Shown: positions 16,108 to 25,056 of the stretch, one piece after another
How positions within the stretch are numbered: position 1 is the stretch's first letter
Layout: each line of letters opens with the position of its first letter
NCBI RefSeq assembly: GCF_000813965.1
Contig: NZ_JWLI01000017.1
Location: forward strand, 69,478 to 133,477
From: Leisingera sp. ANG-M7
GTDB lineage: Bacteria; Pseudomonadota; Alphaproteobacteria; Rhodobacterales; Rhodobacteraceae
Direction of reading: 5' to 3'
DNA: 64,000 bases
Notes under the pieces: generated by a model
The model's input: the letters and a program-made list of their open reading frames with translations, nothing else
What the model was told of the DNA's origin: nothing
Databases searched by the model: none
Made by a program: the position numbers and the translations under genes

Positions 16108-17463
16108 ATGCGCCTGTCCCGCTATTTTCTGCCGGTTCTGAAAGAGAACCCCTCGGAAGCCCAGATCGTCAGCCACCGGCTGATGCTGCGCGCCGGGATG
16201 ATCAAGCAATCCGCTGCCGGGATCTATTCCTGGCTGCCCTTGGGCTTTAAGGTGCTGAAGAAGATCGAAAGCATCGTCCATGACGAGCAGATCCGCGCGG
16301 GCCATATTCCGATGCAGATGCCGACCATGCAGTCGGCCGACCTGTGGCGCGAGTCGGGCCGCTATGAGGCTTACGGCCAGGAGATGCTGCGGGTGAAGGA
16401 CCGGCATGACCGCGACATGCTGTTTACCCCCACCGCCGAAGAGCTGATCACCGACATCTTCCGCGCCCACGTCAGCAGTTATAAGGACCTGCCGCTGACC
16501 ATGTACCAGATCCAGTGGAAGTTCCGTGACGAGATCCGCCCGCGTTTCGGCGTGATGCGCGGCCGCGAATTCTACATGAAGGACGGCTACAACTTCGACC
16601 TGACCAAGGAAGACGCGCTGCACGCCTACAACCGCCACCTGGTCAGCTACCTGCGCACCTATGAGCGCATGGGGCTTCAGGCGATCCCGATGCGCGCCGA
16701 CAGCGGCCCGATCGGTGGCGACGACACCCATGAATTCCTGGTGCTGGCCGAGACCGGCGAGTCCGAAGTCTTCTATGACAGCGCCGTCACCGATCTGACC
16801 TTCGGCGACCGCGAGATCGATTATGACAGCGTCGAGCAGTGCCAGAGCGTGCTGGAGGAGTTCACCTCCAAATACGCCCGCACCGACGAGACCCACGACG
16901 AAGCCTTGTTCAACCAGATCCCCGAGGAGCGCCGCCGGGTGGCGCGCGGCATCGAGGTCGGCCAGATCTTCTATTTCGGCACCAAGTATTCCGACGCCAT
17001 GGGCGCCACCGTGCAGGGCCCCGACGGCAAGAACGTGCCGGTCCACATGGGCTCCCACGGCATCGGCGTCAGCCGCCTGCTGGGTGCGATCATCGAGGCC
17101 AGCCACGACGACAAGGGCATCATCTGGCCCGAAGGCGTGACCCCGTTCCACTGCGGTATCGTCAACCTCAAGCAGGGCGACGACGAAGCGGATGCCGCCT
17201 GCAACCAGCTTTATGCGGCACTGACCGCGGCCGGTCTGGACCCGCTCTATGATGACCGCAACGAGCGCGCGGGCGGCAAGTTTGCCACCATGGACCTGAT
17301 CGGTCTGCCCTGGCGCATCACCGTCGGCCCGCGCGGGCTGAAGAACGGCGTGGTTGAGCTGACCTCCCGCCGCACCGGCGAGAGCGAGGAGCTGTCCCCG
17401 GAAGAGGCCGTGAAGAAGGTGGTTGAGGTCTACAAGGCGCATCCCACCGGGCGCGGTTTCTGA
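16108..17463 (+). CDS. proS: Prolyl-tRNA synthetase
   Basis: 451 aa, the short alphaproteobacterial class II form that lacks the large editing insertion. Class II motifs are visible: motif 2 region [24 protein letters not shown] (quoted in part), and motif 3 [16 protein letters not shown]. The C-terminal anticodon-binding domain begins near LKQGDDEAD. The ATG at 16108 follows TGGAG with 5 nt spacing; the frame upstream of it is just the palindromic intergenic region. Confidence 0.95.
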   Translation: MRLSRYFLPVLKENPSEAQIVSHRLMLRAGMIKQSAAGIYSWLPLGFKVLKKIESIVHDEQIRAGHIPMQMPTMQSADLWRESGRYEAYGQEMLRVKDRHDRDMLFTPTAEELITDIFRAHVSSYKDLPLTMYQIQWKFRDEIRPRFGVMRGREFYMKDGYNFDLTKEDALHAYNRHLVSYLRTYERMGLQAIPMRADSGPIGGDDTHEFLVLAETGESEVFYDSAVTDLTFGDREIDYDSVEQCQSVLEEFTSKYARTDETHDEALFNQIPEERRRVARGIEVGQIFYFGTKYSDAMGATVQGPDGKNVPVHMGSHGIGVSRLLGAIIEASHDDKGIIWPEGVTPFHCGIVNLKQGDDEADAACNQLYAALTAAGLDPLYDDRNERAGGKFATMDLIGLPWRITVGPRGLKNGVVELTSRRTGESEELSPEEAVKKVVEVYKAHPTGRGF

Positions 17464-17490
17464 GCCAGCCTGCCGGTTTGAAGGATACAG

Positions 17491-17518
17491 CCCCGCTGGC
17501 GAGAGCTGGCGGGGTTTT
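17491..17518 (+). terminator. Rho-independent terminator of proS
   Basis: A 10-bp stem (CCCCGCTGGC / GCTGGCGGGG with two G-T pairs) closes a GAGA tetraloop and is followed by TTTT. It lies 27 nt after the proS stop. Confidence 0.85.
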
Positions 17519-17596
17519 CCTTTGCCTTGCAAGGCGCTGACAGAGGGCGGCCCGGATGCTAACCTTGTCCTGAACCGGAACAGGGGCAGGGCAAGC

Positions 17597-18112
17597 ATGG
17601 GCAATTTCAGCGGTATCGCAGCAGACAGCGGGCTGACCCATGTGCTGTCCTCCTTTCCGCAGAACTCCGAACAACTGCTGCGCTTGCTGGACCGCATCAT
17701 GTGCAGCGGCGGTGCGCTGACCCGGGGCGAGCGCGAGGCAATAGCCGCGCATGTCTCCGGCCTGAACGGCGTGGCCTATTGCGTCCATTTCCACAGCCTG
17801 TTCTCTGAGGTGTTCTGCGGCCCGGTTGCGGCGACGCAGGACCGGATCCGGCCCCTGCTGGATTATGCCGACGCCTTGCACGAAGAGGAGGCAGAGGGCA
17901 TCTCGCAGGCCTTTGAGGCCGCCACCAGCGCGGGCTGGAGCGATGCGGCGCTTTACGAGGTGGTGGAGGTCTGCGGCATGTTCAGCTTCATCAACACCAT
18001 TGTCAGGGCGGCGGGGCTGGCCGAGCCAGACCAGAAACCGGACCCGCAGCCGACGGCTGAGGAGCTGGAAGGTTCCTATGCTGCAATGGCAAAGGTTGTG
18101 CGCGGAACGTAG
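17597..18112 (+). CDS. AhpD-like / carboxymuconolactone decarboxylase family protein
   Basis: 171 aa. The CMD core is visible (EREAIAAHVSGLNGVAYCVHFHSLF, in parts, residues 46-69) with Cys62 and His66. The usual CxxC pair of AhpD has its first Cys replaced by Val59, so a thiol-disulfide peroxidase cycle of the standard kind is unlikely. The ATG at 17597 follows GGGCAAGC. It stands alone between proS and the SGNH gene. Confidence 0.7.
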   Translation: MGNFSGIAADSGLTHVLSSFPQNSEQLLRLLDRIMCSGGALTRGEREAIAAHVSGLNGVAYCVHFHSLFSEVFCGPVAATQDRIRPLLDYADALHEEEAEGISQAFEAATSAGWSDAALYEVVEVCGMFSFINTIVRAAGLAEPDQKPDPQPTAEELEGSYAAMAKVVRGT

Positions 18113-18217
18113 TCCTTGCGCGGACCGCGCCCGCCAGTCCGCAGCACAAAGGGACGGTCTTTTCTCTTGCCCGCACCACCCGTCCGCCGCAGGGTGCCGG
18201 AAACGGGAGGATACGGC

Positions 18218-18841
18218 ATGAAACAGATCCTGGCTTTTGGTGCCAGCCAGACCTGGGGCAGCGACCCCCGTACCGGCGGGCGCCATGCGGCAGCGGACCG
18301 GTGGCCGGTCGCGCTGGGTGAAGGCCTGCCGGATGCAGAGGTGATCACCGAAGGGCTGCGCGGGCGCACAGCGGCTCACTCCCGCCACACGGCTTGCGTT
18401 GAGATGCGCGGCGATGCAGTGCTGCCGATGCTGCTGCACAGCCACGCGCCGCTGGATCTGGTGGTGATCATGCTGGGCACCAACGAGATTTACGAGACCC
18501 GTCCCAACCATCTGATCCGCGACGGTCTGGAGCGGCTGGTCGAGATCATCCGCCACCACCCCTGGCGGATGCCGGAACCGGTGGCGCCGCAGGTGCTGCT
18601 GGTCTCGCCGCCGCCGGTGACGCTGTGCGAAACCTCGGATGTGACCCCGGCGATGGTCGAACAGTCAGAGGCACTGGCAGACGTGATCGAGGCGCTGGCA
18701 GACCGGCTTGGCTGCGGCTTTTTCGATTCCGGCCAGGTGGCGCGGGCCTCAGCCGCGGATGGCTACCATCTGGAGGCGGCGGACTCGCGCGCCCTGGGCC
18801 AGGCGCTGCGGCTGCCGGTGGCGGCGATGCTGGCGCTCTGA
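18218..18841 (+). CDS. SGNH/GDSL family hydrolase (arylesterase-like)
   Basis: 207 aa from ATG 18218, preceded by GGGAGG at 7 nt. Block I reads FGASQTWG with nucleophile Ser10, where most relatives have GDSLTWG; block III is LGTNE; block V is DGYHLEAA with the Asp-x-x-His pair. Close relatives are GDSL arylesterases/acyltransferases. No signal peptide, so the enzyme is probably cytoplasmic. Confidence 0.78.
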   Translation: MKQILAFGASQTWGSDPRTGGRHAAADRWPVALGEGLPDAEVITEGLRGRTAAHSRHTACVEMRGDAVLPMLLHSHAPLDLVVIMLGTNEIYETRPNHLIRDGLERLVEIIRHHPWRMPEPVAPQVLLVSPPPVTLCETSDVTPAMVEQSEALADVIEALADRLGCGFFDSGQVARASAADGYHLEAADSRALGQALRLPVAAMLAL

Positions 18842-18853
18842 CGCAAGCTCCGA

Positions 18854-19342
18854 TCAGCCCTGTTTCAGCGGGTATTCGTGGCCTGAGAACCGGTGGAACA
18901 GGGCGGCAATCGCCACCAGCGCCACGGCCCCGGTCAGCACCGGGAAAAGCAGGAAGGAGACGCCGGGATCGGTGGCAAAGACCACCAGCGGGTCGGCGCC
19001 CGCGGGCGGATGGGTCAGCCGCAGCGCTGCCATCAGGGCAATCGAAAGGCCAACCGCCAGCGCCAGCGCCCACCAGGTATCGGGCAGCAGCGTGTTCAGT
19101 GCCAGGGCGACGGCGGTCGCCAGCACATGGCCGCCGACCACATGCGCGGGCTGCGACAGCGGGCTGGCAGGGACCGAGAACAACAGCACGCAGCTGGCGC
19201 CGAAGGGGGCCATCAGCAGCAGCAGATTGGCGTGGGTGGTAAGCAGCGACAGCGCCGCAATTGCCAGAAAGGCGCCAAGCCCCGCCATGATCACCATGCG
19301 CAGCGAGGGATGCGGCAGCGCGCGTTTGAAGTACCTGTCCAT
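18854..19342 (-). CDS. HPP family membrane protein
   Basis: 162 aa with four or five membrane segments and the family hallmark LTHPPAGADPL, plus AHVVGGH. HPP proteins are inner-membrane proteins linked in some bacteria and chloroplasts to nitrite/anion transport. The ATG at 19342 is preferred to GTG at 19351, having GGTGGA just upstream. It converges with the SGNH gene, 12 nt away. Confidence 0.75.
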   Translation of the reverse strand: MDRYFKRALPHPSLRMVIMAGLGAFLAIAALSLLTTHANLLLLMAPFGASCVLLFSVPASPLSQPAHVVGGHVLATAVALALNTLLPDTWWALALAVGLSIALMAALRLTHPPAGADPLVVFATDPGVSFLLFPVLTGAVALVAIAALFHRFSGHEYPLKQG

Positions 19343-19458
19343 CGTTTCCACCCATTAAAACCGGAACCCGCCTGATAAAGCCCTAGCACCGGGCGAATAC
19401 AAGGCAATGGGCATATGCGGCAGGTCACGATGCGGTGACGCCGTGCGGAACGGGTGCG

Positions 19459-19509
19459 CAAGAGTTTTGAAGGAAAACTCTTGGCAAATCTCTTCCTCAA
19501 AAGATTTGC
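19459..19509. repeat. Adjacent pair of hairpins
   Basis: First hairpin: 10-bp arms CAAGAGTTTT / AAAACTCTTG (19459-19483). Second: 8-bp arms GCAAATCT / AGATTTGC (19484-19509). The two abut and have related loops in opposite orientation (TTTTGAAGGAAA versus TTTTGAGGAAGA), as if one element had been duplicated and inverted. They lie between HPP and the DUF2937 gene. Confidence 0.65.
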
Positions 19510-19586
19510 GTGCGGGATCCGCTTGCCTGAGCGCAGCGTTTGGCGTTTGATTGAAAGAAAACCAGGCGGCAGAAAAGAGAGCAGCA

Positions 19587-20087
19587 ATGCTGGCGAGGAT
19601 CATCACCCTGGCAAGCGGCACCTTCGGGGCGGCGGCCAGTTCGCAGTTCCCGGAGTATTCGCAGCAGTATCTGCAGCGGCTGGACGGCGCAGTGGACGAA
19701 CTGCGGCGGATTGCGGCCGGGTTCGATAGTGACGCGGCGGAACTGGGGCTGACCCGGCAGGAGGCCCTGGTACAGCTGTCCGAAGGCGGCGCGATGGGCG
19801 CGCAGCGGGCGGAAACCATGGCGGGAGTCCTGTCCCGGTTCCAGCAGCTGCAGGCCGATATGGCGGCGCTGCAGGATCTGACACCGCTGCAACGGGTGCT
19901 GAGCGCTGCCCGGTTCTCCGATCCGGAGGTTGCGACGGCCGCCTGGGCCAGTTTCCAGCCTGCAATTCCAGTCAGCGCGGACGGGCTGATATTTGCCGGC
20001 GGCGGCGTGCTGGCAGGTGTACTGGCGGCCGGCCTGCTCCTATCGGTTCTCCGCCTGCCGTTCCGGGCGCTTGGCCTGGCTGCTTGA
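19587..20087 (+). CDS. DUF2937 family membrane protein
   Basis: 166 aa from the ATG at 19587 (AGAGAG upstream), the usual family length. A first hydrophobic segment (IITLASGTFGAAAS) is followed by a helical soluble part opening PEYSQQYLQRLDGAVDEL and a C-terminal membrane segment (GGGVLAGVLAAGLLLSVL). Function unknown. Confidence 0.7.
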   Translation: MLARIITLASGTFGAAASSQFPEYSQQYLQRLDGAVDELRRIAAGFDSDAAELGLTRQEALVQLSEGGAMGAQRAETMAGVLSRFQQLQADMAALQDLTPLQRVLSAARFSDPEVATAAWASFQPAIPVSADGLIFAGGGVLAGVLAAGLLLSVLRLPFRALGLAA

Positions 20088-20140
20088 CCCTGTCCCGCCG
20101 CCCTCCTAGGGTCGCGCAAAATTTCCGGGCAGGACCGCTT

Positions 20141-21427
20141 ATGGCCACGACACCACCGCCGTTTTCACGTTTTGAATGGATCATCGCCTGGCGCTACCTT
20201 CGCGCCCGCAAGGCCGAGGGCGGGGTCAGCGTAATGACCTGGATCAGCCTCATCGGCATTACGCTGGCGGTATTTGCGCTGATTGCCACGCTGGCGGTAC
20301 GCTCCGGCTTCCGCTCAGAGTTTGTCGGCACCATTCTGGGCGCCAATGCCCATGTCACCGTCTATTCTTATGGCGAGGTGAATGAGGCGGGCGTGCTGGA
20401 CCGCTCGCTGAAAGACTACGAGGCGCTGGCGAAGACCGTCGCCGCGGTCCCCGGCGTCACCCGGGCCGCGCCGCTGGTCAAGGGGCAGGTGATGGCCAAC
20501 CTGCGCGACCGCAACGCGGGCGTCGAGGTGTTCGGCATCTCCGCCGAGGACATCCAAGGCATCCCCGGCGTCGCCCAGAGCGAAGAAGCCATCGGCGACC
20601 TTGCCCGGTTCGAGGAGGGCATCGCCATCGGCTCCGGTGTCGCGCGGGAACTGGGGGTTTCGGTCGGCGACAAGATCAAGCTGATCTCCCCCAATGGCGT
20701 CAAAACCGCCTTTGGCACCAGCCCGCGGGTCAATGCCTATGAGGTGGTCTATGTCTTCACCGCAGGCCGCTGGGACATCGACCGCACCCGGGTCTATCTG
20801 CCCTTTGGTGAGGCGCAGAGCTTCTTTAACCGCGAGGGTGTCGCGGATGAGATCGAGGTCATGGTGGAAGACCCTGAAAACGTGGATCAAATCGCCCTGC
20901 CGATCCTGACGGCAGCGGGTGGCGTTGCGGGCGTCTGGACCTGGCGCGATGCCTCCGGCGGCTTCCTGCGGGCGCTGGAGGTCGAGGACAATGTGATGTT
21001 CATCATCCTGTCGATCCTGGTGCTGATCGCGGCGATGAACATCGTCTCCGGCCTGATCATGCTGGTCAAGAACAAGGGCCGCGATATCGGCATCCTGCGC
21101 ACCATCGGCCTCAGCGAAGGGTCCGTCATGCGGGTGTTCTTCATCTGCGGCGCCTTCACCGGCGTCCTTGGCACAATCTGCGGTGTGGTGCTGGGCTGCC
21201 TGTTTGCGCTTTACATCGATCCGATCTTTTCCTTTGTGAACTACGTCATGGGCGGCGGCGTCTGGGATCCGTCGATCCGCGGCATCTATGCGCTGCCCGC
21301 CGAGCTGCGGCTGGCGGATGTGGTTTCGGCCACCGCGCTGTCCTTGGGGCTGTCGTTCTTCGTGACTATTTTCCCGGCCCGCCGCGCGGCGCGCCTCAAC
21401 CCGGTGGAGGCGCTGCGCTATGAGTGA
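20141..21427 (+). CDS. lolE: Lipoprotein-releasing ABC transporter permease LolC/LolE
   Basis: 428 aa. Topology is one N-terminal membrane segment ([22 protein letters not shown]), a large periplasmic domain (about 60-280) and three C-terminal segments, as in LolC/E. The coupling-helix block [23 protein letters not shown] is conserved. Together with LolD it extracts mature lipoproteins from the inner membrane and hands them to LolA. Alphaproteobacteria often have one merged LolC/E-type subunit, so the letter is not certain. The lolD ATG lies within its last codons. Confidence 0.88.
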   Translation: MATTPPPFSRFEWIIAWRYLRARKAEGGVSVMTWISLIGITLAVFALIATLAVRSGFRSEFVGTILGANAHVTVYSYGEVNEAGVLDRSLKDYEALAKTVAAVPGVTRAAPLVKGQVMANLRDRNAGVEVFGISAEDIQGIPGVAQSEEAIGDLARFEEGIAIGSGVARELGVSVGDKIKLISPNGVKTAFGTSPRVNAYEVVYVFTAGRWDIDRTRVYLPFGEAQSFFNREGVADEIEVMVEDPENVDQIALPILTAAGGVAGVWTWRDASGGFLRALEVEDNVMFIILSILVLIAAMNIVSGLIMLVKNKGRDIGILRTIGLSEGSVMRVFFICGAFTGVLGTICGVVLGCLFALYIDPIFSFVNYVMGGGVWDPSIRGIYALPAELRLADVVSATALSLGLSFFVTIFPARRAARLNPVEALRYE

Positions 21428-22103
21428 GATCACGCTGGAGCTGAAGGGGATCACCAAATCCTACCTGACCGGCACGCCGGGGCAGGTCGACGTGCTGCGC
21501 GGCGCCGGCCTGAGCCTGCAGGCAGGCGAAGTTGTGGCGCTGGTGGCGCCCTCAGGCGCGGGCAAGTCGACGCTGCTGCATATCGCAGGCCTGCTGGACA
21601 CGCCGGACGCGGGCGAGGTGCGGGTGGCCGGTGAGGACGTTACCCGCAAGGGCGACCGCCGCCGCACCCGGGTGCGCCGCCAGGAAGTCGGGTTCGTCTA
21701 CCAGTTCCACCACCTGCTGCCGGAATTCACCGCGCTGGAAAACATCGTTCTGCCGCAGCTGGCCAATGGGGCCTCGCAGAAATCCGCAGTGGCACGGGCG
21801 GCGCAGCTTTTGGGAACCGTGGGGCTGGCAGGCCGCGCCGATCACCGCCCCGCGGCGCTGTCGGGCGGCGAGCAGCAGCGGGTTGCCTTTTGCCGGGCGC
21901 TGGCCAATGCGCCGCGGGTGCTGCTGGCGGATGAGCCGACCGGGAACCTGGATCCCGGCACATCGGATCAGGTGTTTGCGGCGCTGATGGAGCTGGTGCG
22001 CGGCACCGGCCTGTCGGCGCTGATTGCCACCCACAATCTGGAGCTGGCAGCGCGGATGGACCGGCAGGTGAAGCTGGAGAACGGGTTGCTGGTGCCGGTT
22101 TAG
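21420..22103 (+). CDS. lolD: Lipoprotein-releasing ABC transporter ATPase LolD
   Basis: 227 aa. Walker A is APSGAGKST (43-51), the ABC signature LSGGEQQR (147-154), and Walker [12 protein letters not shown] (168-178). The ATG overlaps the end of the permease gene by 8 nt, so the two subunits are translationally coupled. It energises lipoprotein release at the inner membrane. Confidence 0.92.
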   Translation: MSEITLELKGITKSYLTGTPGQVDVLRGAGLSLQAGEVVALVAPSGAGKSTLLHIAGLLDTPDAGEVRVAGEDVTRKGDRRRTRVRRQEVGFVYQFHHLLPEFTALENIVLPQLANGASQKSAVARAAQLLGTVGLAGRADHRPAALSGGEQQRVAFCRALANAPRVLLADEPTGNLDPGTSDQVFAALMELVRGTGLSALIATHNLELAARMDRQVKLENGLLVPV

Positions 22104-22209
22104 ATCATTGGCTGAGGTCCCTTGGGAAGATTCGACGGTCAGTCTCTTGCATTCCGCCCGACCACACTTTCGTGTGCCGGTACCGTTCCCGCAGGTGGAC
22201 TAAGGTCTG

Positions 22210-22848
22210 TCAGACGCTTGGACGGAAGCTCGCCAGTTTCAGCCCGAAGCCGATGAACACCACACCCGTGATCCCCTTCAGCCAGCGCTGGAAGCCGGGG
22301 CTGCCGGCCGCCGCTGTCAGGCGGGTGAACAGCAGAACCATGGCGCCGAACCAGAGCGCAGCAATCGCCGCGTGCAGTGCCACCAGCAGGAAGGCAGAGG
22401 CGGCAGGTGTCCCGCCTGCGGTGATGAATTGCGGGAAGGCGGCAAGGTAGAACATTGACACCTTGGGGTTCAGCGCGTTGGTCAGGAAGCCCTCGCCAAA
22501 AGCGCGGGCCAGTGTGCGGCGGCGTTTGGCCGGGGTGACGCGGGCGGCGGGGCTGATGCTGTTGAAGGCCGCGATCAGTGCCTTGGCCCCGATCCAGCAG
22601 AGATAGGCGGCGCCCAGGTATTTCACGATGGCAAAGGCGGTGGCCGATTTCACCAGGATGACCGACAGGCCCAGGATCGAGAGCGCGCCATGCAGGAAAA
22701 AGGCTGCCACGAAGCCCGCGATATTGGAAAACCCCGCGCTGCGGCCGGAAGCGGGGACGGTCTTGGCAATCAGGAACCCATTGGGGCCGGGCGACATCAC
22801 CAGAAGGGCCGCGACAAAGGCAAACGCGGCAATTTCGGACCAGGCCAT
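22210..22848 (-). CDS. LysE/RhtB family amino-acid exporter
   Basis: 212 aa with six membrane segments. The family opening SPGPNGFLIAKT and the block GFLTNALNPKVSMFYLAAFPQF are present. Members export amino acids or derivatives such as homoserine lactone or threonine; the substrate here is unknown. GGAG stands 8 nt before the ATG. Single-gene unit. Confidence 0.85.
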   Translation of the reverse strand: MAWSEIAAFAFVAALLVMSPGPNGFLIAKTVPASGRSAGFSNIAGFVAAFFLHGALSILGLSVILVKSATAFAIVKYLGAAYLCWIGAKALIAAFNSISPAARVTPAKRRRTLARAFGEGFLTNALNPKVSMFYLAAFPQFITAGGTPAASAFLLVALHAAIAALWFGAMVLLFTRLTAAAGSPGFQRWLKGITGVVFIGFGLKLASFRPSV

Positions 22849-23035
22849 CAGAAAAACTCCGTCATGAAAATCAGCTGCTGGGGAGCCTAGCCGCAGGGCC
22901 GCCGGCGGGCAAGGCGGCGGAACCTTGCCGGCGGAGAAGGTGCGGCTTTGGCCCTTGGACAGCTGTTTGCTATCAGCTATTCAAATTGGTCCGGGCGGGT
23001 TAGGCTGTCCGGGGTTGCGCAGAAAGGGCTGAGAC

Positions 23036-23362
23036 GTGGTGAATTCGGTAATCGAGAAAGATGTGACGGTTGAAGGCAATATCACCTCCAGCAAGGGCAG
23101 CGTCGAGGTCCGGGGCCGGGTTGTCGGTGATGTGTCGGCGCTGGCGGTGACGGTGCTGGAAGGCGGCACCGTGGATGGGGCGCTGAGTGCGAAATCGGTT
23201 ACCGTGGAAGGCGCCTACAGCGGCAAGATCCAATGCGAGGACCTGCGTCTGGCAGCCAGCTCGCAGGTGCAGGCGGATGTCTCGGCGCAGACCATGTCGA
23301 CCGAGAACGGCGCCCAGCTGCAGGGCAATATCAAGGTCAGCGGCAAGACGAACGGCGCGTAA
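23036..23362 (+). CDS. Bactofilin family cytoskeletal protein
   Basis: 108 aa made almost entirely of the short beta-helix repeats of bactofilins ([22 protein letters not shown], in part, then [13 protein letters not shown] and similar turns every 16-18 residues). Bactofilins polymerise without nucleotide and position cell-envelope enzymes. The start is GTG at 23036 or the next GTG at 23039; the Pro-rich N-terminal extension often found is absent. Followed 73 nt later by yjdM. Confidence 0.8.
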   Translation: MVNSVIEKDVTVEGNITSSKGSVEVRGRVVGDVSALAVTVLEGGTVDGALSAKSVTVEGAYSGKIQCEDLRLAASSQVQADVSAQTMSTENGAQLQGNIKVSGKTNGA

Positions 23363-23435
23363 GCGCAGACGCTTCGGCGGGCGTCAGGCGGTTTGCGTCT
23401 GGCCCCGGCCTGTCTGGCAGGTTAACAGTCCGGGC

Positions 23436-23777
23436 ATGACTGATACCCTGCCGCCGTGCCCCGAGTGTTCCTCTGCCTATACCTATCAGGTGGATGCCCT
23501 GCTGATCTGTCCTGAATGCGCCCATGAATGGGCGGCGGGTGAGGCCGCAGGCGATGCCAAGGAAGTGCGCGACAGTGTCGGCAATCTGCTGGCAGACGGC
23601 GACACGGTGACGGTGATCAAGGACCTGAAACTGAAAGGCACGTCCTCGGTGATCAAGGTCGGCACCAAGGTGCGCGGCATCCGGCTGGTGGACGGCGATC
23701 ACGACATCGACTGCAAGGTGCCGGGCGTCGGGCCGATCGGACTGAAGTCGCAGTTCGTGAAGAAGGTGGCCGGTTAG
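23436..23777 (+). CDS. yjdM: YjdM/PhnA zinc-ribbon protein
   Basis: 113 aa. An N-terminal zinc ribbon with Cys8/Cys11 and Cys25/Cys28 (CPEC twice) precedes the conserved [15 protein letters not shown] and [21 protein letters not shown] blocks. Historically called PhnA (alkylphosphonate utilisation), but its role is not established. Its stop codon overlaps the stop of the convergent YdcZ-type gene. Confidence 0.85.
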   Translation: MTDTLPPCPECSSAYTYQVDALLICPECAHEWAAGEAAGDAKEVRDSVGNLLADGDTVTVIKDLKLKGTSSVIKVGTKVRGIRLVDGDHDIDCKVPGVGPIGLKSQFVKKVAG

Positions 23778-24208
23778 GCCATCTGGGTGATCCAGACCCC
23801 CAGCGCCATCACCGAAATGCCGGCCGCGCGGGTCAGGGTCAGCGGGCTGACCTGGGCGCCGAACAACCCGAAATGGTCGATGGCGGCGGCAGAGATCAGC
23901 TGGCCGATCAGCACGAAAAACACCGCGTTGCCGACGCCGAAATGCGGCGCCACATAGGTGATCGACAGGACGTAGAAGGCCACCAGCACGCCCGCCAGCA
24001 GCAGGTGCTTGGGCGCGGCTGGGATCTTGGCCAGTGCTTGCGGGCCCGCCATCAGCGCATAAAGCGATGTGGCAATCAGCGCGATCAGGAACAGCACCAC
24101 CGCGGCAGAGGCGGGGGAGCCGATCAGCTTGCCCAGTGCGGCGTTCAGAGCCGCCAGCACCGGAATGCCAAGGCCCGCGGCCAGCATGATGAGGGCGTAT
24201 TGGGTCAT
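23774..24208 (-). CDS. DMT family transporter, YdcZ/DUF606 type
   Basis: 144 aa, five hydrophobic segments, matching half-size DMT exporters of the YdcZ group (start [23 protein letters not shown], in part; middle [25 protein letters not shown], in part). The ATG at 24208 has GGAG 8 nt before it and is preferred over the longer frame at 24286. Usually acts as a homodimer or with a paralog. Upstream lies the palindrome cluster. Confidence 0.78.
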   Translation of the reverse strand: MTQYALIMLAAGLGIPVLAALNAALGKLIGSPASAAVVLFLIALIATSLYALMAGPQALAKIPAAPKHLLLAGVLVAFYVLSITYVAPHFGVGNAVFFVLIGQLISAAAIDHFGLFGAQVSPLTLTRAAGISVMALGVWITQMA

Positions 24209-24243
24209 TGGGCGGCTCCTGCAGATTGCTTGGTGGATTTGTG

Positions 24244-24358
24244 GCCGGAAATCCGGCGTCAAGACAAGCCCTACGTTGCGGCGCAACGCCGGAATCCGGC
24301 GCGAATTCCGGCCATGAAAAATCGATTTTTCATGGCCGTTTTCATTGCATGAAAACGG
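24244..24358. repeat. Cluster of four consecutive palindromes
   Basis: In order: GCCGGA-AA-TCCGGC (24244-24257); GCCGGAAT / ATTCCGGC (24288-24312); a perfect 28-nt palindrome centred on 24323/24324 with half-site GGCCATGAAAAATC; and CCGTTTTCAT-TGC-ATGAAAACGG (24336-24358). The last two share two bases. The cluster fills the gap between the lipoprotein gene end and the YdcZ-type gene start, so it may be a terminator/operator array or a mobile REP-like cluster. Confidence 0.7.
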
Positions 24359-24362
24359 TTGA

Positions 24363-25043
24363 TCAATCGCAGATGCCGTTCAGTTCCGCGTCCTTCCAGG
24401 GCAGATAGACCGCGCTCTCGCGGCTATGCGGCAGCGGGCTGACGGGCATAGCAGCGGAGAGCATCCGGTGAAGACGCCGGGTGCGGGCGGCCTGCGGCGC
24501 GAGGGCGCGGCAGCAGACGTATTCCTCGACGATGGCGCCCTGCTGCTCAAACCCGTAGGTGAGGAAACTGGGGTCGCCTTCCAGGTCGAACAGATAGGGA
24601 TCTCGGTCCTGGCCGTGTTCCGCCGCAGCGCGCAAGGGGGAATAGCCGGTCTGGCGGCGGTTCTGCCATTGCCAGACATGGGTGGCCTCATGCGCCAGCA
24701 GCATCGCCTCCACCAGATGCAGCCGGTCCGGGTGTTCCGGCAGGTAATTGTCCAGATACCAGTCGCGGGTGAAGAAGATGCGGTTGAACAGCGCGACGGC
24801 GGCGGGTTTGGCGGTGACGATCTCTTCCTTCACGGGCGGCAGGATGCGCTCGCGGCAGGTGACGCGCGGGCGCGGCATGCGGCGGAAGGTGACCGGCCCC
24901 AAGGGCGCGCCCTCGACAAGGCGGACCTTATCTGTGTTGAGGCTGGTACCGTGCAAGGTGGCCAGATAGGCGCGTTCGGTCTCTGTCAGCGGGCGTCCGC
25001 AGGCAGAAAGGATCAGCAGGGCGAGGAGCAGGCAGCGGATCAT
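24363..25043 (-). CDS. Lipoprotein with HExxH metallopeptidase-like motif
   Basis: 226 aa. The lipobox LSAC (Cys15) ends a short signal peptide. Residues 118-122 read HEATH, an HExxH zinc motif, in the segment LLAHEATHVWQWQ, followed by an acidic region with FEQQGAIVEEYVCC (a candidate third-ligand Glu). It looks like a membrane-anchored, small zinc protease or a relic of one; substrate unknown. It starts 13 nt after the glycosylase gene, same strand. Confidence 0.7.
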   Translation of the reverse strand: MIRCLLLALLILSACGRPLTETERAYLATLHGTSLNTDKVRLVEGAPLGPVTFRRMPRPRVTCRERILPPVKEEIVTAKPAAVALFNRIFFTRDWYLDNYLPEHPDRLHLVEAMLLAHEATHVWQWQNRRQTGYSPLRAAAEHGQDRDPYLFDLEGDPSFLTYGFEQQGAIVEEYVCCRALAPQAARTRRLHRMLSAAMPVSPLPHSRESAVYLPWKDAELNGICD

Positions 25044-25056
25044 ATGCGGCTGTGCC

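Noticed and set aside
16063-17700. Long minus-strand frame (545 codons) opposite proS
   Set aside because: Shadow of proS; the plus frame has all class II synthetase motifs.
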